Source: JAWVYT01 sp046483065 (lineage in GTDB: Bacteria > Gemmatimonadota > Gemmatimonadetes > Longimicrobiales > RSA9). Taken from it: 64,000 nt of DNA. Under the pieces are notes generated by a model. That model was not told the origin of the DNA and made no database searches. It worked only from the letters and a program-made list of their open reading frames with translations. Of the stretch, positions 7,383-15,285 are shown piece by piece. The stretch lies in NCBI GenBank assembly GCA_046483065.1, contig JAWODW010000031.1, positions 42,075 through 106,074 of the forward strand, in the 5' to 3' direction. A program made the translations under genes and the position numbers. The number at the start of each line of letters is the position of its first letter. The stretch's first letter is position 1.

Positions 7383-9299
7383 GTGAAAGCGGAGGACGGT
7401 TTGTCGTTGCTGGACACGATCGACTCGCCGGCGGACATCCGTCGGCTGGACCCGGAAGAGCTCGACACGCTGGCCGTGGAGGTCAGGCAGCGGCTCGTGG
7501 ACGTGATCAGCCGCCTCGGCGGGCACTTCGCGCCGGGCCTCGGCGTGGTGGAGCTGACCATCGCGCTGCACTACGTCTTCGACACGCCCACCGACCGCCT
7601 GGTCTGGGACGTGGGGCACCAGGGCTACCCCCACAAGATCCTGACCGGGCGAAACGACCGGTTCCCGACCATCCGGCAGAAGGACGGGCTTGCGGGGTTC
7701 CTGAAGCGGGACGAGAGCGAATACGACACCTTCGGCGCCGGCCACGCGGCCACGTCCATCTCGGCGGCGTTCGGGATGGCCACGGCCCGGGACCTCCGGG
7801 GTGAGGACCACAAGGTGGCAGCGATCATCGGCGACGGGGCGTTCACCAGCGGGATCGCGTACGAGGCCATGAACAACGCCGGCCAGACCGACCGCGACCT
7901 GATCGTCATCCTGAACGACAACGACATGTCGATTGCGCCGAACGTGGGCGCCATGAACAGCTACCTGACGAAGCTGCGGAGCAATCCGGTCTACAACCGG
8001 CTCCGGGACGAGCTGAAGGGGTTGGTCCACCGCCTGCCGGAGCCCATGGAGCACCTGGCGGTGAAGCTGGATGACAGTCTGAAGCAGATGGTGGTGCCCG
8101 GGATGCTCTTCGAGGACCTGGGCTTCCGGTACGTGGGTCCCGTGGACGGCCACAACACCGCCGACCTGGTGGAGACGCTCCGGAACGTCCGGGACATGAA
8201 GGGCCCCCGGGTGGTCCACGTCCTGACGCAGAAGGGGAAGGGGTTCCCGGCGGCGGAGGCGGACCCCGTAGGCTGGCACGGCGCCAAGCCCTTCGACAAG
8301 ATCAGCGGCGAGATCCACAAGAAGAGCGGCGGACTGCCGCGCTACACCAACGTCTTCGGCCGCGGCCTCGTGGAGCTCGGGGCGCAGCACCCGGAGATGG
8401 CCGTGATCACGGCCGCCATGCCCGGAGGCACCGGCACCGGCGCGTTCGGCGACGCCTACCCCGGTCGGTTCTTCGACGTGGGGATCGCCGAGGGCCATGC
8501 GGTCACCTTCGCCACGGGCCTGGCCGCCGAAGGGATGCGGCCGGTGGCGGCGATTTATTCCACGTTCCTGCAGCGGGCGTACGACTCCATCATCCACGAC
8601 GCCGCCATCCAGAAGCTGCCGGTAGTCTTCGCCATGGACCGGGCCGGGCTGGTGGGGAACGACGGGCCCACGCACATGGGTCTCTACGACATCGCCTACT
8701 TCCTCACCGTGCCCAACGTGGTGGTCACGGCGCCCAAGGACGCCACGGAGATGCTGGCGCTCCTGCGCATGGGCGTGGAGTACGACGATGGGCCCTTCAC
8801 CCTCCGCTACCCCCGGGACTCCGTCCCCGCCGACGCGCCGGCGCTGGACGAGATCCCGGAGGTCGACTTCGGGAGCTGGGAGACGCTCCGGAAGGGCAGC
8901 GACGTGGCGCTCCTGGCCACCGGAACCATGGTGCTGCCGGCGCTGGAGGCCGCCGATCGGCTCGAAGAGCAGGGGATCGAGGCGTCGGTGGTCAACTGCC
9001 GATTCCTGAAGCCCATGGACGAGCGCACCCTGGACTGGGCGCTGGGCGCCCACCGGGCGATCCTGACCGTCGAGGAGGGGATCGTCGTCAACGGGTTCGG
9101 CGCGGCCGTCGCCGCACGGGCGGCCGACCGGGAGTCCGATCGGCCGCGGGTCCGGGTCATGGGCGTCCCCGACCGGATCGTCGACCACGCCACCCGGGCC
9201 GAGCAGCTCGAGGAGGTGGGCCTCACGCCCGCCGGCATCGCCGAGAACGCCCGGGAGCTGGTCCGGCTGGGCGTGAAGACCGTCCGCGAGACGGCGTGA
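7383..9299 (+). CDS. dxs: 1-Deoxy-D-xylulose-5-phosphate synthase
   Basis: Dxs condenses pyruvate and glyceraldehyde 3-phosphate in a thiamine-diphosphate-dependent reaction that opens the MEP isoprenoid pathway. The 638 residues match the family (about 620-640). Visible motifs are HYVFDTPTDRLVWDVGHQGY with the conserved His, the thiamine-binding GDGAFTSGIAYEAMNNAG with LNDNDMSIAPNVGAMN, and in the pyrimidine domain the catalytic-Glu region FFDVGIAEGHAVTFA and DRAGLVGNDGPTHMG. The C-terminal transketolase-C domain contains TVEEGIVVNGFGAAV. The GTG start directly follows the ispA stop. Confidence 0.96.
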   Translation: MKAEDGLSLLDTIDSPADIRRLDPEELDTLAVEVRQRLVDVISRLGGHFAPGLGVVELTIALHYVFDTPTDRLVWDVGHQGYPHKILTGRNDRFPTIRQKDGLAGFLKRDESEYDTFGAGHAATSISAAFGMATARDLRGEDHKVAAIIGDGAFTSGIAYEAMNNAGQTDRDLIVILNDNDMSIAPNVGAMNSYLTKLRSNPVYNRLRDELKGLVHRLPEPMEHLAVKLDDSLKQMVVPGMLFEDLGFRYVGPVDGHNTADLVETLRNVRDMKGPRVVHVLTQKGKGFPAAEADPVGWHGAKPFDKISGEIHKKSGGLPRYTNVFGRGLVELGAQHPEMAVITAAMPGGTGTGAFGDAYPGRFFDVGIAEGHAVTFATGLAAEGMRPVAAIYSTFLQRAYDSIIHDAAIQKLPVVFAMDRAGLVGNDGPTHMGLYDIAYFLTVPNVVVTAPKDATEMLALLRMGVEYDDGPFTLRYPRDSVPADAPALDEIPEVDFGSWETLRKGSDVALLATGTMVLPALEAADRLEEQGIEASVVNCRFLKPMDERTLDWALGAHRAILTVEEGIVVNGFGAAVAARAADRESDRPRVRVMGVPDRIVDHATRAEQLEEVGLTPAGIAENARELVRLGVKTVRETA

Positions 9300-10207
9300 T
9301 GAGCCACGCCCCGCCGTTCGGTCGTATCGGGATCGTGGGGCAGAGCCGCGACCCCACGCTGGAGGCCGTGGGCCACACGCTGAACGAGCTGGCCCGGGAG
9401 TACGGGCTGAAGCTGTGCCCGGAGCAATCGCTGCGTGACATCTTCGACCCGGGCGGCGACTTCGTCCCCGACCGGTTCGATCTGCTGATCTCCTTCGGCG
9501 GCGATGGCACGCTCCTCCGGGGCGCACGCCTCGTGGCCATGCACCATACCCCCGTCCTGGGTGTGAATCTCGGGCACCTGGGGTTCCTCACCTCCGTGGG
9601 CCCCGGCGAGCTGGAGCCCGCTTTCGAAGCCGTGATGGCCGGCGAGTACTGGCTCGACACCCGGTTCACCCTGGAGGCCCGCGTGGTGGACGCCGAGGGG
9701 ACCCCCGGGAGCGTCCACATGGCGCTCAACGACGCCGTGCTCCACAAGGGCGGCTTCGCCCGGGTCATACGGCTGGCCATCTACCTGGGCGAGGACCGCG
9801 AGGAGGTGGGCGAGTACAGCGCTGACGGGATCATCCTGGCCACGCCCACGGGCTCCACGGCCTACTCGCTCTCCGCAGGCGGCGGGATCGTGGCGCCCGA
9901 GATGGAGTGCGTCCTGGCCACGCCGATCTGCCCCCACACACTGGCGGTACGTCCACTGGTCCTGCCGGCGGACACGGTGGTGGAGGTGGAGGTACGAGAC
10001 CAGAACGAGGTGATCCTGACCGTTGATGGCCAGGAGGGCGAGGCGTTGACGCGGGGCGACCGACTGGTGGTGAACCGCGGTGAGGCCACGGTACCGCTGG
10101 TCCGGCTCCACGGCCAGAGCTTCTTCTCCACGCTCCGCCGCAAGCTGCACTGGGGGATCAAGGCGCCGACGGCGCCGGAGCCGGGCGAAGGGAGTGGAGG
10201 CGGTTAG
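9299..10207 (+). CDS. nadK: NAD kinase
   Basis: NadK phosphorylates NAD to NADP. The 302 residues include SFGGDGTLLRGAR (the GGDG motif with catalytic Asp), VNLGHLGFLT, the NDAVLHKGG motif, YSADGIILATPTGSTAYSLSAGG, and the PICPHTLAVRPLVLP stretch. The start is taken at ATG 9299, which forms a TGATG junction with dxs. A GTG at 9296 is an equally possible start and would add one residue. It closes the pheT-to-nadK block, and a non-coding gap follows. Confidence 0.94.
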   Translation: MSHAPPFGRIGIVGQSRDPTLEAVGHTLNELAREYGLKLCPEQSLRDIFDPGGDFVPDRFDLLISFGGDGTLLRGARLVAMHHTPVLGVNLGHLGFLTSVGPGELEPAFEAVMAGEYWLDTRFTLEARVVDAEGTPGSVHMALNDAVLHKGGFARVIRLAIYLGEDREEVGEYSADGIILATPTGSTAYSLSAGGGIVAPEMECVLATPICPHTLAVRPLVLPADTVVEVEVRDQNEVILTVDGQEGEALTRGDRLVVNRGEATVPLVRLHGQSFFSTLRRKLHWGIKAPTAPEPGEGSGGG

Positions 10208-10217
10208 CGTCCGGGGC

Positions 10218-10302
10218 TCAGTGCCCAGAGTTCAGAGGTGAGAAAATTGGAGTCCGGAATCCAGGGTCCAGAGTCCAGAGCACAGCGGGCGGGGTTCAGA
10301 GC
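10218..10302. repeat. Short degenerate TCCAGAG/TTCAGAG repeats
   Basis: The nadK-recN gap holds several near-identical 7-8 base units: CCCAGAG and TTCAGAG at 10224-10237, TCCAGGG, TCCAGAG and TCCAGAG between about 10260 and 10280, and TTCAGAG near 10296-10302. The stretch is richer in A and T than its surroundings and has no coding potential. It does not look like a known insertion element. Confidence 0.55.
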
Positions 10303-10363
10303 GTTCTGGCGGCTGTCGGGCCCCGGGGTTGTCGGCGTGGGCCGGGGACGTCCCGTTCGGCTA

Positions 10364-10393
10364 TTGATCCGCCCGGCCGGCCCGGCCTATCAT
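10364..10393 (+). promoter_or_regulatory. recN promoter, probably leaderless
   Basis: TTGATC at 10364-10369, an 18-base spacer and TATCAT at 10388-10393 lie 8 bases before the recN ATG at 10402. The predicted transcription start (10400-10402) falls on the start codon. Confidence 0.65.
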
Positions 10394-10401
10394 CCCGGAC
10401 C

Positions 10402-12063
10402 ATGCTGATCGAGCTCCGGATCGAGAACTTCGCCGTCATCGAGCGGCTGGCCGTGCGCCTGGAGCCGGGCCTCAACGTCCTCACGGGCGAGACGGGCGCG
10501 GGCAAGTCCATCATCGTGGGTGCGCTCTCGCTCCTGCTGGGCGAGCGGGCGAGCTCCGACGCCGTTCGGGCCGGCGCCGAGCGGGCGGTGGTGGAGGGCG
10601 TCTTCGACGTGGAAGACCGGGCCGAGATCGTGGAGATCCTCCGGGACCAGGGGCTCGACACCGAGGACGGGCTCCTGATCCTGCGCCGGGAGGTGGCCGT
10701 GGAAGGCCGGAACCGGGCGTGGGTCAACGGGGCGGCCAGCACCGCGGGCCTGGTGGGCGAGCTGGGCAGCCGGCTGGCGGACCTCCACGGGCAGCACGAG
10801 CACCAGGCGCTGCTCCGCAACGCCGACCAGCGGGCCATCCTCGACGCCTTCGCCGGTCAGACCGACCGTGTGGCCGAGATGCGGGCGGCCCACCGTGAGC
10901 TGGCGGAGATCCGGGCCGAGGTCGAGGCGCTGGAGTCACGGCGCCGGGAGATCGAGCAGCGTGCCGACTTCCTCCGGTTCCAGCTCAACGAGATCGATGA
11001 GGCCGAGATCGAGCCCGGGGAGGAGGAGGAGCTGGAGGCCGAGAGCCGTCGCCTCGAGCACGCCGAGGACCTGGCCCGCCTCTCGGAGGGGCTCAACCAG
11101 GCGCTCTACGAGGGTGAGTCGGCGGTGGCCGAGGTGCTGGGCGCGCTCCGGCGCGAGCTGAACGAGCTGATCCGTATCGACCCGTCCCAGGAATCGGCCC
11201 GGCAGCTCCTCGAGACGGCGTACTACAACGTGGAGGAGCTGGGGCGCCGCATGGCCACCTACGCCAGCCAGGTGGAGCACGACCCGGGCCGCCTCGACGG
11301 CATCCAGCGCCGGCAGGACGCCCTCTACCGGCTGAAGAACAAGTACGGCCCGGAGCTGGAGGATGTGCTCGAGACCGCACGCCGGGCCCGGGAGGAGCTC
11401 GACACGCTGGAGAGCGCCGATTTCGAGCGGAAGGCGCTGGAGAGGCGGGAGGCCGAGGCCGCCGCGAGGGTCGCCGAGCTGGCGGGTCGCCTGACCGAGG
11501 GGCGCCGCACCGCGGGCGACGAGCTGGCGGAGCGCGTCGAGGCGATCCTCCCGGAGGTGGGCCTCGACGGCGGCCGGTTCCAGGTGGTCCTGGATCCCCT
11601 CGAGGAGCCCGGACCCCACGGCGCCGAGGGCGTCGAGTTCCTGGTTGCGGTAAACGTCGGGTTCGAGCTCCGACCGCTGAAGGACGTGGCCTCCGGCGGG
11701 GAGCTGTCCCGGGTCATGCTGGCGCTGAAGACCATCCTGGCCCGGGTCGACCGGGTCCCGACGCTGGTCTTCGACGAGATCGACGCGGGGATCGGCGGGA
11801 AGATCGCCGTGAAGGTGGGGGCCAAGCTGCGGGAGGTGGCCGCCCACCACCAGGTCTTCGCCATCACGCACCTGCCCCAGATCGCGTCCCGGGCCGACCA
11901 CCACCTGCTGGTCCTGAAGGGTGAGGTGGAGGGGATGACCCGGACCGCCCTCGAGGAGCTCGAGGGCGACGACCGGGTCCGGGAGCTGGCCCGGATGCTC
12001 GGCGGCGACCCCGAGAGCGAGACCAGCCTCGATCACGCCCGGGAGCTGCTCCGAGCCGGGTGA
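10402..12063 (+). CDS. recN: DNA repair protein RecN
   Basis: RecN is an SMC-like ATPase that acts early in double-strand break repair. The 553 residues match the family. The N-terminal ATPase half starts MLIELRIENFAVIERL and has the Walker A GETGAGKS. A long coiled-coil middle follows (about residues 160-370). The C-terminal half carries the LKDVASGGELSRVMLALK signature and the Walker B VFDEIDAGIGGKIA, then AITHLPQIASRADHH. No ribosome binding site precedes the ATG and the promoter -10 box is only 8 bases away, so the mRNA is probably leaderless. SOS control is known in other phyla; I see no LexA-type palindrome here. Confidence 0.95.
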   Translation: MLIELRIENFAVIERLAVRLEPGLNVLTGETGAGKSIIVGALSLLLGERASSDAVRAGAERAVVEGVFDVEDRAEIVEILRDQGLDTEDGLLILRREVAVEGRNRAWVNGAASTAGLVGELGSRLADLHGQHEHQALLRNADQRAILDAFAGQTDRVAEMRAAHRELAEIRAEVEALESRRREIEQRADFLRFQLNEIDEAEIEPGEEEELEAESRRLEHAEDLARLSEGLNQALYEGESAVAEVLGALRRELNELIRIDPSQESARQLLETAYYNVEELGRRMATYASQVEHDPGRLDGIQRRQDALYRLKNKYGPELEDVLETARRAREELDTLESADFERKALERREAEAAARVAELAGRLTEGRRTAGDELAERVEAILPEVGLDGGRFQVVLDPLEEPGPHGAEGVEFLVAVNVGFELRPLKDVASGGELSRVMLALKTILARVDRVPTLVFDEIDAGIGGKIAVKVGAKLREVAAHHQVFAITHLPQIASRADHHLLVLKGEVEGMTRTALEELEGDDRVRELARMLGGDPESETSLDHARELLRAG

Positions 12064-12089
12064 GCGTGAGATGCCGCCCGGCGTGCGGG

Positions 12090-12118
12090 TGGACAGTTTC
12101 CTCGCCGGGCCCTACCTT
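12090..12118 (+). promoter_or_regulatory. Promoter for the 12190 lipoprotein gene
   Basis: TGGACA at 12090-12095 and TACCTT at 12113-12118 are 17 bases apart. The predicted start near 12125 leaves a leader of about 65 bases ending in AGGAG before ATG 12190. Confidence 0.5.
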
Positions 12119-12189
12119 TCAGCGCTGTTCGACCGGTCACCGGCCGGTACCACCCTTCGAATCCTCCCAAAAAACCAGGAGAACCAAGC

Positions 12190-12690
12190 ATGAAGCTGCT
12201 ACGTACCGCGAGCGTGCTGGTGCTGTCGGCGTTCGCCCTCACGGCGTGCGATGACGACGCTACCGGCGTAGAAATCGACGACCTCGCCGGCCTCTGGAAC
12301 GCCACCCAGTTCGAGTACACGGACCAAGACAACACCGCCTTCAGCGTAGACGTGATCGGGGACCTCGCCGGCTCCCTCTCGCTGGATGTCAGCGAGGACG
12401 GATCGTTCACGGGGACCATTGAGATCCAGTTGCTCGAGACTGGACCGGTGCCCATGCAGGGGACCTTCTCCATCAATGGCGACACGCTCAGCATCGACTT
12501 CACCGGCCAGGCCTCGGCCGCGGGACTGGTCTCGAACATCGAGGCGGCGTTCACCCTGAATGGTGACGTGCTGACGCTCACGAACGACGACGTCTCGTTC
12601 GACTTCCCGGACACGTTCGAAGCGAGTACGGATGGCATTGAGGTGCGCGGCGAGGTCCCCGCGATCCTCGAGGTCCGGCTCAGCAGGTAG
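12190..12690 (+). CDS. Putative lipoprotein with lipocalin-like beta domain
   Basis: This 166-residue exported protein has unknown function. The signal peptide MKLLRTASVLVLSAFALTAC ends in a clear lipobox with the lipidated Cys at position 20, followed by DDD, which in Gram-negatives is often seen with inner-membrane retention or surface export. After it, LAGLWNATQFEYTD is a common opening of small lipocalin-like beta proteins. The rest alternates short hydrophobic and polar stretches typical of beta strands (GSFTGTIEIQLLETG, GDTLSIDFTGQ, GDVLTLTNDDVSFDF). AGGAG lies 8 bases upstream of the ATG. It appears to be a single-gene unit, with a terminator-like hairpin at 12778-12820. Confidence 0.8.
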   Translation: MKLLRTASVLVLSAFALTACDDDATGVEIDDLAGLWNATQFEYTDQDNTAFSVDVIGDLAGSLSLDVSEDGSFTGTIEIQLLETGPVPMQGTFSINGDTLSIDFTGQASAAGLVSNIEAAFTLNGDVLTLTNDDVSFDFPDTFEASTDGIEVRGEVPAILEVRLSR

Positions 12691-12777
12691 CGCTTTGCGT
12701 CGGTCCCTCTGCCCCGGTTCATACGACGTGAGGGCAGAGCGATCCGGCTGATGACGCCTCCGGGCGCCGAATGAAGC

Positions 12778-12820
12778 ACGCGGCCCTTGCCTCGGCGGGG
12801 TCGCGTCTTCTTTCGGTTTT
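12778..12820 (+). terminator. Terminator-like hairpin after the lipoprotein gene
   Basis: ACGCG (12778-12782) pairs with CGCGT (12802-12806) around an inner GCCC/GGGG pairing, followed by CTTCTTTCGGTTTT. The pyrimidine tract is interrupted, so this is a moderate call. Confidence 0.45.
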
Positions 12821-12841
12821 CTCCGCACGCCCCCGATCGGG

Positions 12842-12870
12842 TTGACGGTGACCCGGGGTGCGGGTAGACT
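12842..12870 (+). promoter_or_regulatory. Promoter of the tRNA-Gly/tRNA-Cys unit
   Basis: TTGACG at 12842-12847 and TAGACT at 12865-12870 are separated by exactly 17 bases, one of the best sigma70-like matches in the window. The predicted start near 12877 gives a precursor leader of about 120 bases. Confidence 0.7.
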
Positions 12871-12997
12871 TCGGGCGGAGTTGAAGCGGTCGGCCGTGCA
12901 TGCACCGCTCAGTCTCGCCAGGCTGCGCGCGGCGAGACTTTGTCGGCCCCGGACGGGAGCTTGCAGGGCGGATGGTGTTGCACCAAGCAGTGCTACT

Positions 12998-13070
12998 GCG
13001 GGACTAGCTCAGTTGGTAGAGCGTCACGTTGCCAACGTGAAGGTCGCCGGTTCGAGCCCGGTGTCCCGCT
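12998..13070 (+). tRNA. tRNA-Gly (anticodon GCC)
   Basis: A complete cloverleaf is visible. The acceptor GCGGGAC (12998-13004) pairs with GTCCCGC (13063-13069). The D-arm is GCTC-AGTTGGTA-GAGC. The anticodon stem TCACG/CGTGA encloses TTGCCAA with anticodon GCC. The T-arm is GCCGG-TTCGAGC-CCGGT. The discriminator is T13070 and CCA is not encoded, so it must be added after transcription. Confidence 0.97.
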
Positions 13071-13084
13071 CTGGATGGCAGGAC

Positions 13085-13113
13085 CGGCCCCGGTGAGAGT
13101 CGGGGCCGTTTCT
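13085..13113 (+). terminator. Hairpin between the two tRNAs
   Basis: CGGCCCCG (13085-13092) pairs with CGGGGCCG (13101-13108), followed by TTTCT. It could be a weak terminator or a processing hairpin that separates tRNA-Gly from tRNA-Cys. The T tract is only three bases before a C. Confidence 0.45.
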
Positions 13114-13115
13114 AC

Positions 13116-13187
<72 letters not shown>

Positions 13188-13193
13188 CTGACA

Positions 13194-13221
13194 ACGGGCC
13201 GCGATCGCGGCCCGTTTTTTT
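13194..13221 (+). terminator. Intrinsic terminator after tRNA-Cys
   Basis: A 10-bp perfect stem of ACGGGCCGCG (13194-13203) with CGCGGCCCGT (13206-13215) is followed by six further T (13216-13221). It ends the tRNA unit. Confidence 0.9.
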
Positions 13222-13350
13222 ATCGGTGCCGGACAGCCTCGGACGATGGCTCGGGCCGGTTCCGACCCGAGCCGAAGGTTCTGGGTCCGGCCTTGTCGCT
13301 CGGTCCCATAGCGGGCACGAAGTGCGGCCCTGGCCGCGCCGGCCGACGGG

Positions 13351-14478
13351 TCAGTGAATGCCCGAGGTGTCGATGGGGGTGGGCGTGGAGCGGCTGGTGG
13401 TGGTACCGTCGCCGAGCTGGCCGAAGGAGTTGTCGCCCCAGCAGAACACGCTGCCGTCCGTTGTCACGGCGCAGGTATGCGTATGACCGACATCGAGTGT
13501 CGTGAACCGGGAAGAGCCGATGACCTCGACGGGCGCCTCCGAGGCGGAGGTGGTCCCGTTCCCGAGCTGGCCCTGGTCGTTGGAGCTCCAGCAGAAAGCG
13601 GTGCCCGAGTCGGTGAGGCCGCAGCTGTGCCCGGCGGCCATGCGGGGCGAGGACAGGGCGGGCTCGTCGAAGATGAGGACCGGCTGGTGTTGCGCCGCAC
13701 CGTCGAGGTACCCCCAGCAATAGGTCGCGCCGTCCGGGGTCCGAGCACAGCTTTCCGCCCTGCCCACAGCCATGGCAGCGAATGTGCGGTCGCCAGCCAC
13801 CGGAAGCGGGGTGGTGACCCACGGCATGGAATCGGCCGCCGTGCGTCCGATCCCCAGGCCTCCGAAGGCGCTGGAACCCCAGCAGTACGCCACGCCCGCC
13901 TCGGTGATGCCGCAGGTGTGCAGGAAGCCGGTGGTGATGGTGGCCCAGACATGCCCGCCTGAGACGGGGACGGGCACGTCCTGATCGAGATCACGGGTCC
14001 CGTTTCCCAGCTGTCCGTAGCCACCCTGGCCCCAGCAGTAGCCGGCGCCGTCGGCGAGCCCGCACGTGTGGCTCCGGCCGGCGCTGAGGGTGGTGAATCG
14101 GAGCGCGCTCCCGATGGCGGCCGGCGTCCACCGGTTTTCCGCGACCCCGAGCGGTGATCCCGCGCCCCAGCAGTACGCGAGTCCGTCGGCGTCCAGACCG
14201 CACGTGTGCGAGTTTCCCGCGGCCAGGTGGGTGTAGGCGATCTGGCCGGTCACGGGTGCGGGTTGGGTCCGGATGGCGTCATCGCTGACCCCGATCCCGA
14301 GGCGGCCTTGCTGCGACGACCCCCAGCAGAATGCCCGCCCGGAACGGGTGAGCGCGCAGCTGTGATCCCACCCCGCGGTCACGGCGACGAATGGGTCCGG
14401 CTGGTCCCCCGGCCCTGTACCGTCCCCGGCGCAGGCGGCGAGCACGAGAACGATGGGTGTTCGCAGGTGCGAGCTCAT
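13351..14478 (-). CDS. RCC1-repeat lipoprotein (beta-propeller)
   Basis: This 375-residue exported protein is built of RCC1-like repeats. The start chosen is ATG at 14478, giving MSSHLRTPIVLVLAACAGDG with a lipobox Cys at position 16. The frame is open further upstream, but no signal peptide fits there. At least seven repeats follow the pattern (L/I)xxGxxHTCxLxxxGxxYCWG, each with two Cys that could pair, for example GWDHSCALTRSGRAFCWG, GRSHTCGLADGAGYCWG and GHTHTCAVTTDGSVFCWG. Seven blades fit a closed propeller. Such proteins are common as surface lipoproteins in soil bacteria and their partner is unknown. It is transcribed opposite to its neighbours from a promoter at 14538-14567. Confidence 0.85.
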   Translation of the reverse strand: MSSHLRTPIVLVLAACAGDGTGPGDQPDPFVAVTAGWDHSCALTRSGRAFCWGSSQQGRLGIGVSDDAIRTQPAPVTGQIAYTHLAAGNSHTCGLDADGLAYCWGAGSPLGVAENRWTPAAIGSALRFTTLSAGRSHTCGLADGAGYCWGQGGYGQLGNGTRDLDQDVPVPVSGGHVWATITTGFLHTCGITEAGVAYCWGSSAFGGLGIGRTAADSMPWVTTPLPVAGDRTFAAMAVGRAESCARTPDGATYCWGYLDGAAQHQPVLIFDEPALSSPRMAAGHSCGLTDSGTAFCWSSNDQGQLGNGTTSASEAPVEVIGSSRFTTLDVGHTHTCAVTTDGSVFCWGDNSFGQLGDGTTTSRSTPTPIDTSGIH

Positions 14479-14537
14479 GGCGCATTCCCGAGTGCGGATG
14501 GCGCGTCGAGAGGCTGTAGAATCACACCGGATAGGCG

Positions 14538-14567
14538 AGGATAGCGCATCTGGCCGGTCACTGGCAA
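14538..14567 (-). promoter_or_regulatory. Promoter for the RCC1-repeat gene
   Basis: On the minus strand, TTGCCA (complement of 14562-14567) and TATCCT (complement of 14538-14543) have an 18-base spacer. The start codon lies about 60 bases downstream. Confidence 0.45.
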
Positions 14568-14642
14568 GGGCGCCAGCGGGCGGGAGTGCGGCTGCCCGGG
14601 CGCGGTATGAATGGTGCGCGGTCTGTGGGCGGAGGTGATCGT

Positions 14643-14849
14643 ATGAGCACACGCAAAATGATCGGAATCGCGCTGCTGGTGGGTGGGATCCTCCTGCTCG
14701 TCTTCGGCGTCCAGGCGTCACAGTCCGTCGCATCGGGGCTCTCGGAAACCTTCACCGGGTCGCCCACGGACCGGGCGATGTGGATGATCATCGGCGGGGC
14801 TGTCGCGACCATCGTGGGTGGGATCTACGTCTTCCGGCCGGGGAAGTAG
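14643..14849 (+). CDS. DUF3185-type small membrane protein
   Basis: This 68-residue integral membrane protein has two hydrophobic segments: IGIALLVGGILLLVFGVQAS (about residues 6-25) and MWMIIGGAVATIVGGIYVF (about 46-64). Between them is the conserved SETFTGSPTDRAM-like loop that, with the length, matches the DUF3185 family. Function is unknown. ATG 14643 is chosen because a near-perfect ribosome binding site, GGAGGTGAT, lies just upstream; an in-frame GTG-type extension upstream lacks this. Confidence 0.8.
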   Translation: MSTRKMIGIALLVGGILLLVFGVQASQSVASGLSETFTGSPTDRAMWMIIGGAVATIVGGIYVFRPGK

Positions 14850-14961
14850 CGGGTCCGCTGTGAGCCCATCGCTCATCTACGGCTCTGGACGTGAGCGCTC
14901 CAGTGCGCCATCATCACGGGCCGAGGCAGTCCAAGAACCGTGAGCGGAAGTGGAGGGTCGA

Positions 14962-15198
14962 ATGACCCGAGATGAGGGGATCGCAGTACGCGTCGTCATC
15001 CTGGAGCTCGAGGGGGACGACTACCAGAACGTCTACGTCCGCATCCACGAGGAAGCGCGGGTGGTGGAGATCTTCACGCTGTCCGACGACGGGAGCCCCG
15101 GCGACCTGGTGGCGACGGCGCCCATCGACAACACGCTCATCGAGTGGACGGAAGGGACGGCGGCCAAGTACCCGGCCCAGCAGGGGCAGCGGGGATAG
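14962..15198 (+). CDS. Hypothetical protein, 78 residues
   Basis: I do not recognise a family. The protein is small, acidic and probably soluble, with alternating hydrophobic residues that suggest a small beta sheet (VRVVILELEG, NVYVRIHEEARVVEIFTLSDDG, DLVATAPI). It ends with a charged WTEGTAAKYPAQQGQRG tail. GGAGGG lies 4 bases before ATG 14962, and a GTG at 14950 is an alternative start. A long inverted repeat after the stop acts as a shared terminator with the convergent GreA-like gene. Confidence 0.6.
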   Translation: MTRDEGIAVRVVILELEGDDYQNVYVRIHEEARVVEIFTLSDDGSPGDLVATAPIDNTLIEWTEGTAAKYPAQQGQRG

Positions 15199-15215
15199 GC
15201 GCCAGCGTCTCGCCA

Positions 15216-15266
15216 GGATGCGAACGGGCCCGCGGAGTTTCGGCTCCGCGGGCCCGTCGTGCATCC
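15216..15266. terminator. Bidirectional terminator between convergent genes
   Basis: The 14-bp perfect stem of 15224-15237 with 15244-15257 (loop TTTCGG) is extended by GGATGC (15216-15221) pairing with GCATCC (15261-15266). It lies between the + strand gene ending at 15198 and the minus strand gene ending at 15286. There is no T tract on either side. Confidence 0.7.
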
Positions 15267-15285
15267 GGGTGGTCGCCGGCCGTTG

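Larger units (their letters stand above)
12691..12997 (+). other. Non-coding stretch: terminator, promoter and structured tRNA leader
   Basis: This 307-base gap holds the terminator-like hairpin at 12778-12820, the promoter at 12842-12870 and a leader of about 120 bases before tRNA-Gly. The leader can form two hairpins: AGCGGT (12885-12890) with ACCGCT (12904-12909), and a 9-bp perfect stem of AGTCTCGCC (12911-12919) with GGCGAGACT (12931-12939). I see no credible coding sequence. Confidence 0.6.

Noticed and set aside
4863..9527. A 1554-codon open frame on the minus strand
   Set aside because: It is antisense to folD, xseA, xseB, ispA and dxs, which all have clear family motifs. In DNA this rich in G+C, stops are rare in the opposite frame; its translation is low-complexity R/H/P/G-rich.
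13248..13273. GGCTCGGG/CCCGAGCC hairpin as terminator of the RCC1-repeat gene
   Set aside because: There is no T tract on the minus strand and it lies about 80 bases past the stop; kept only as a possible structure.
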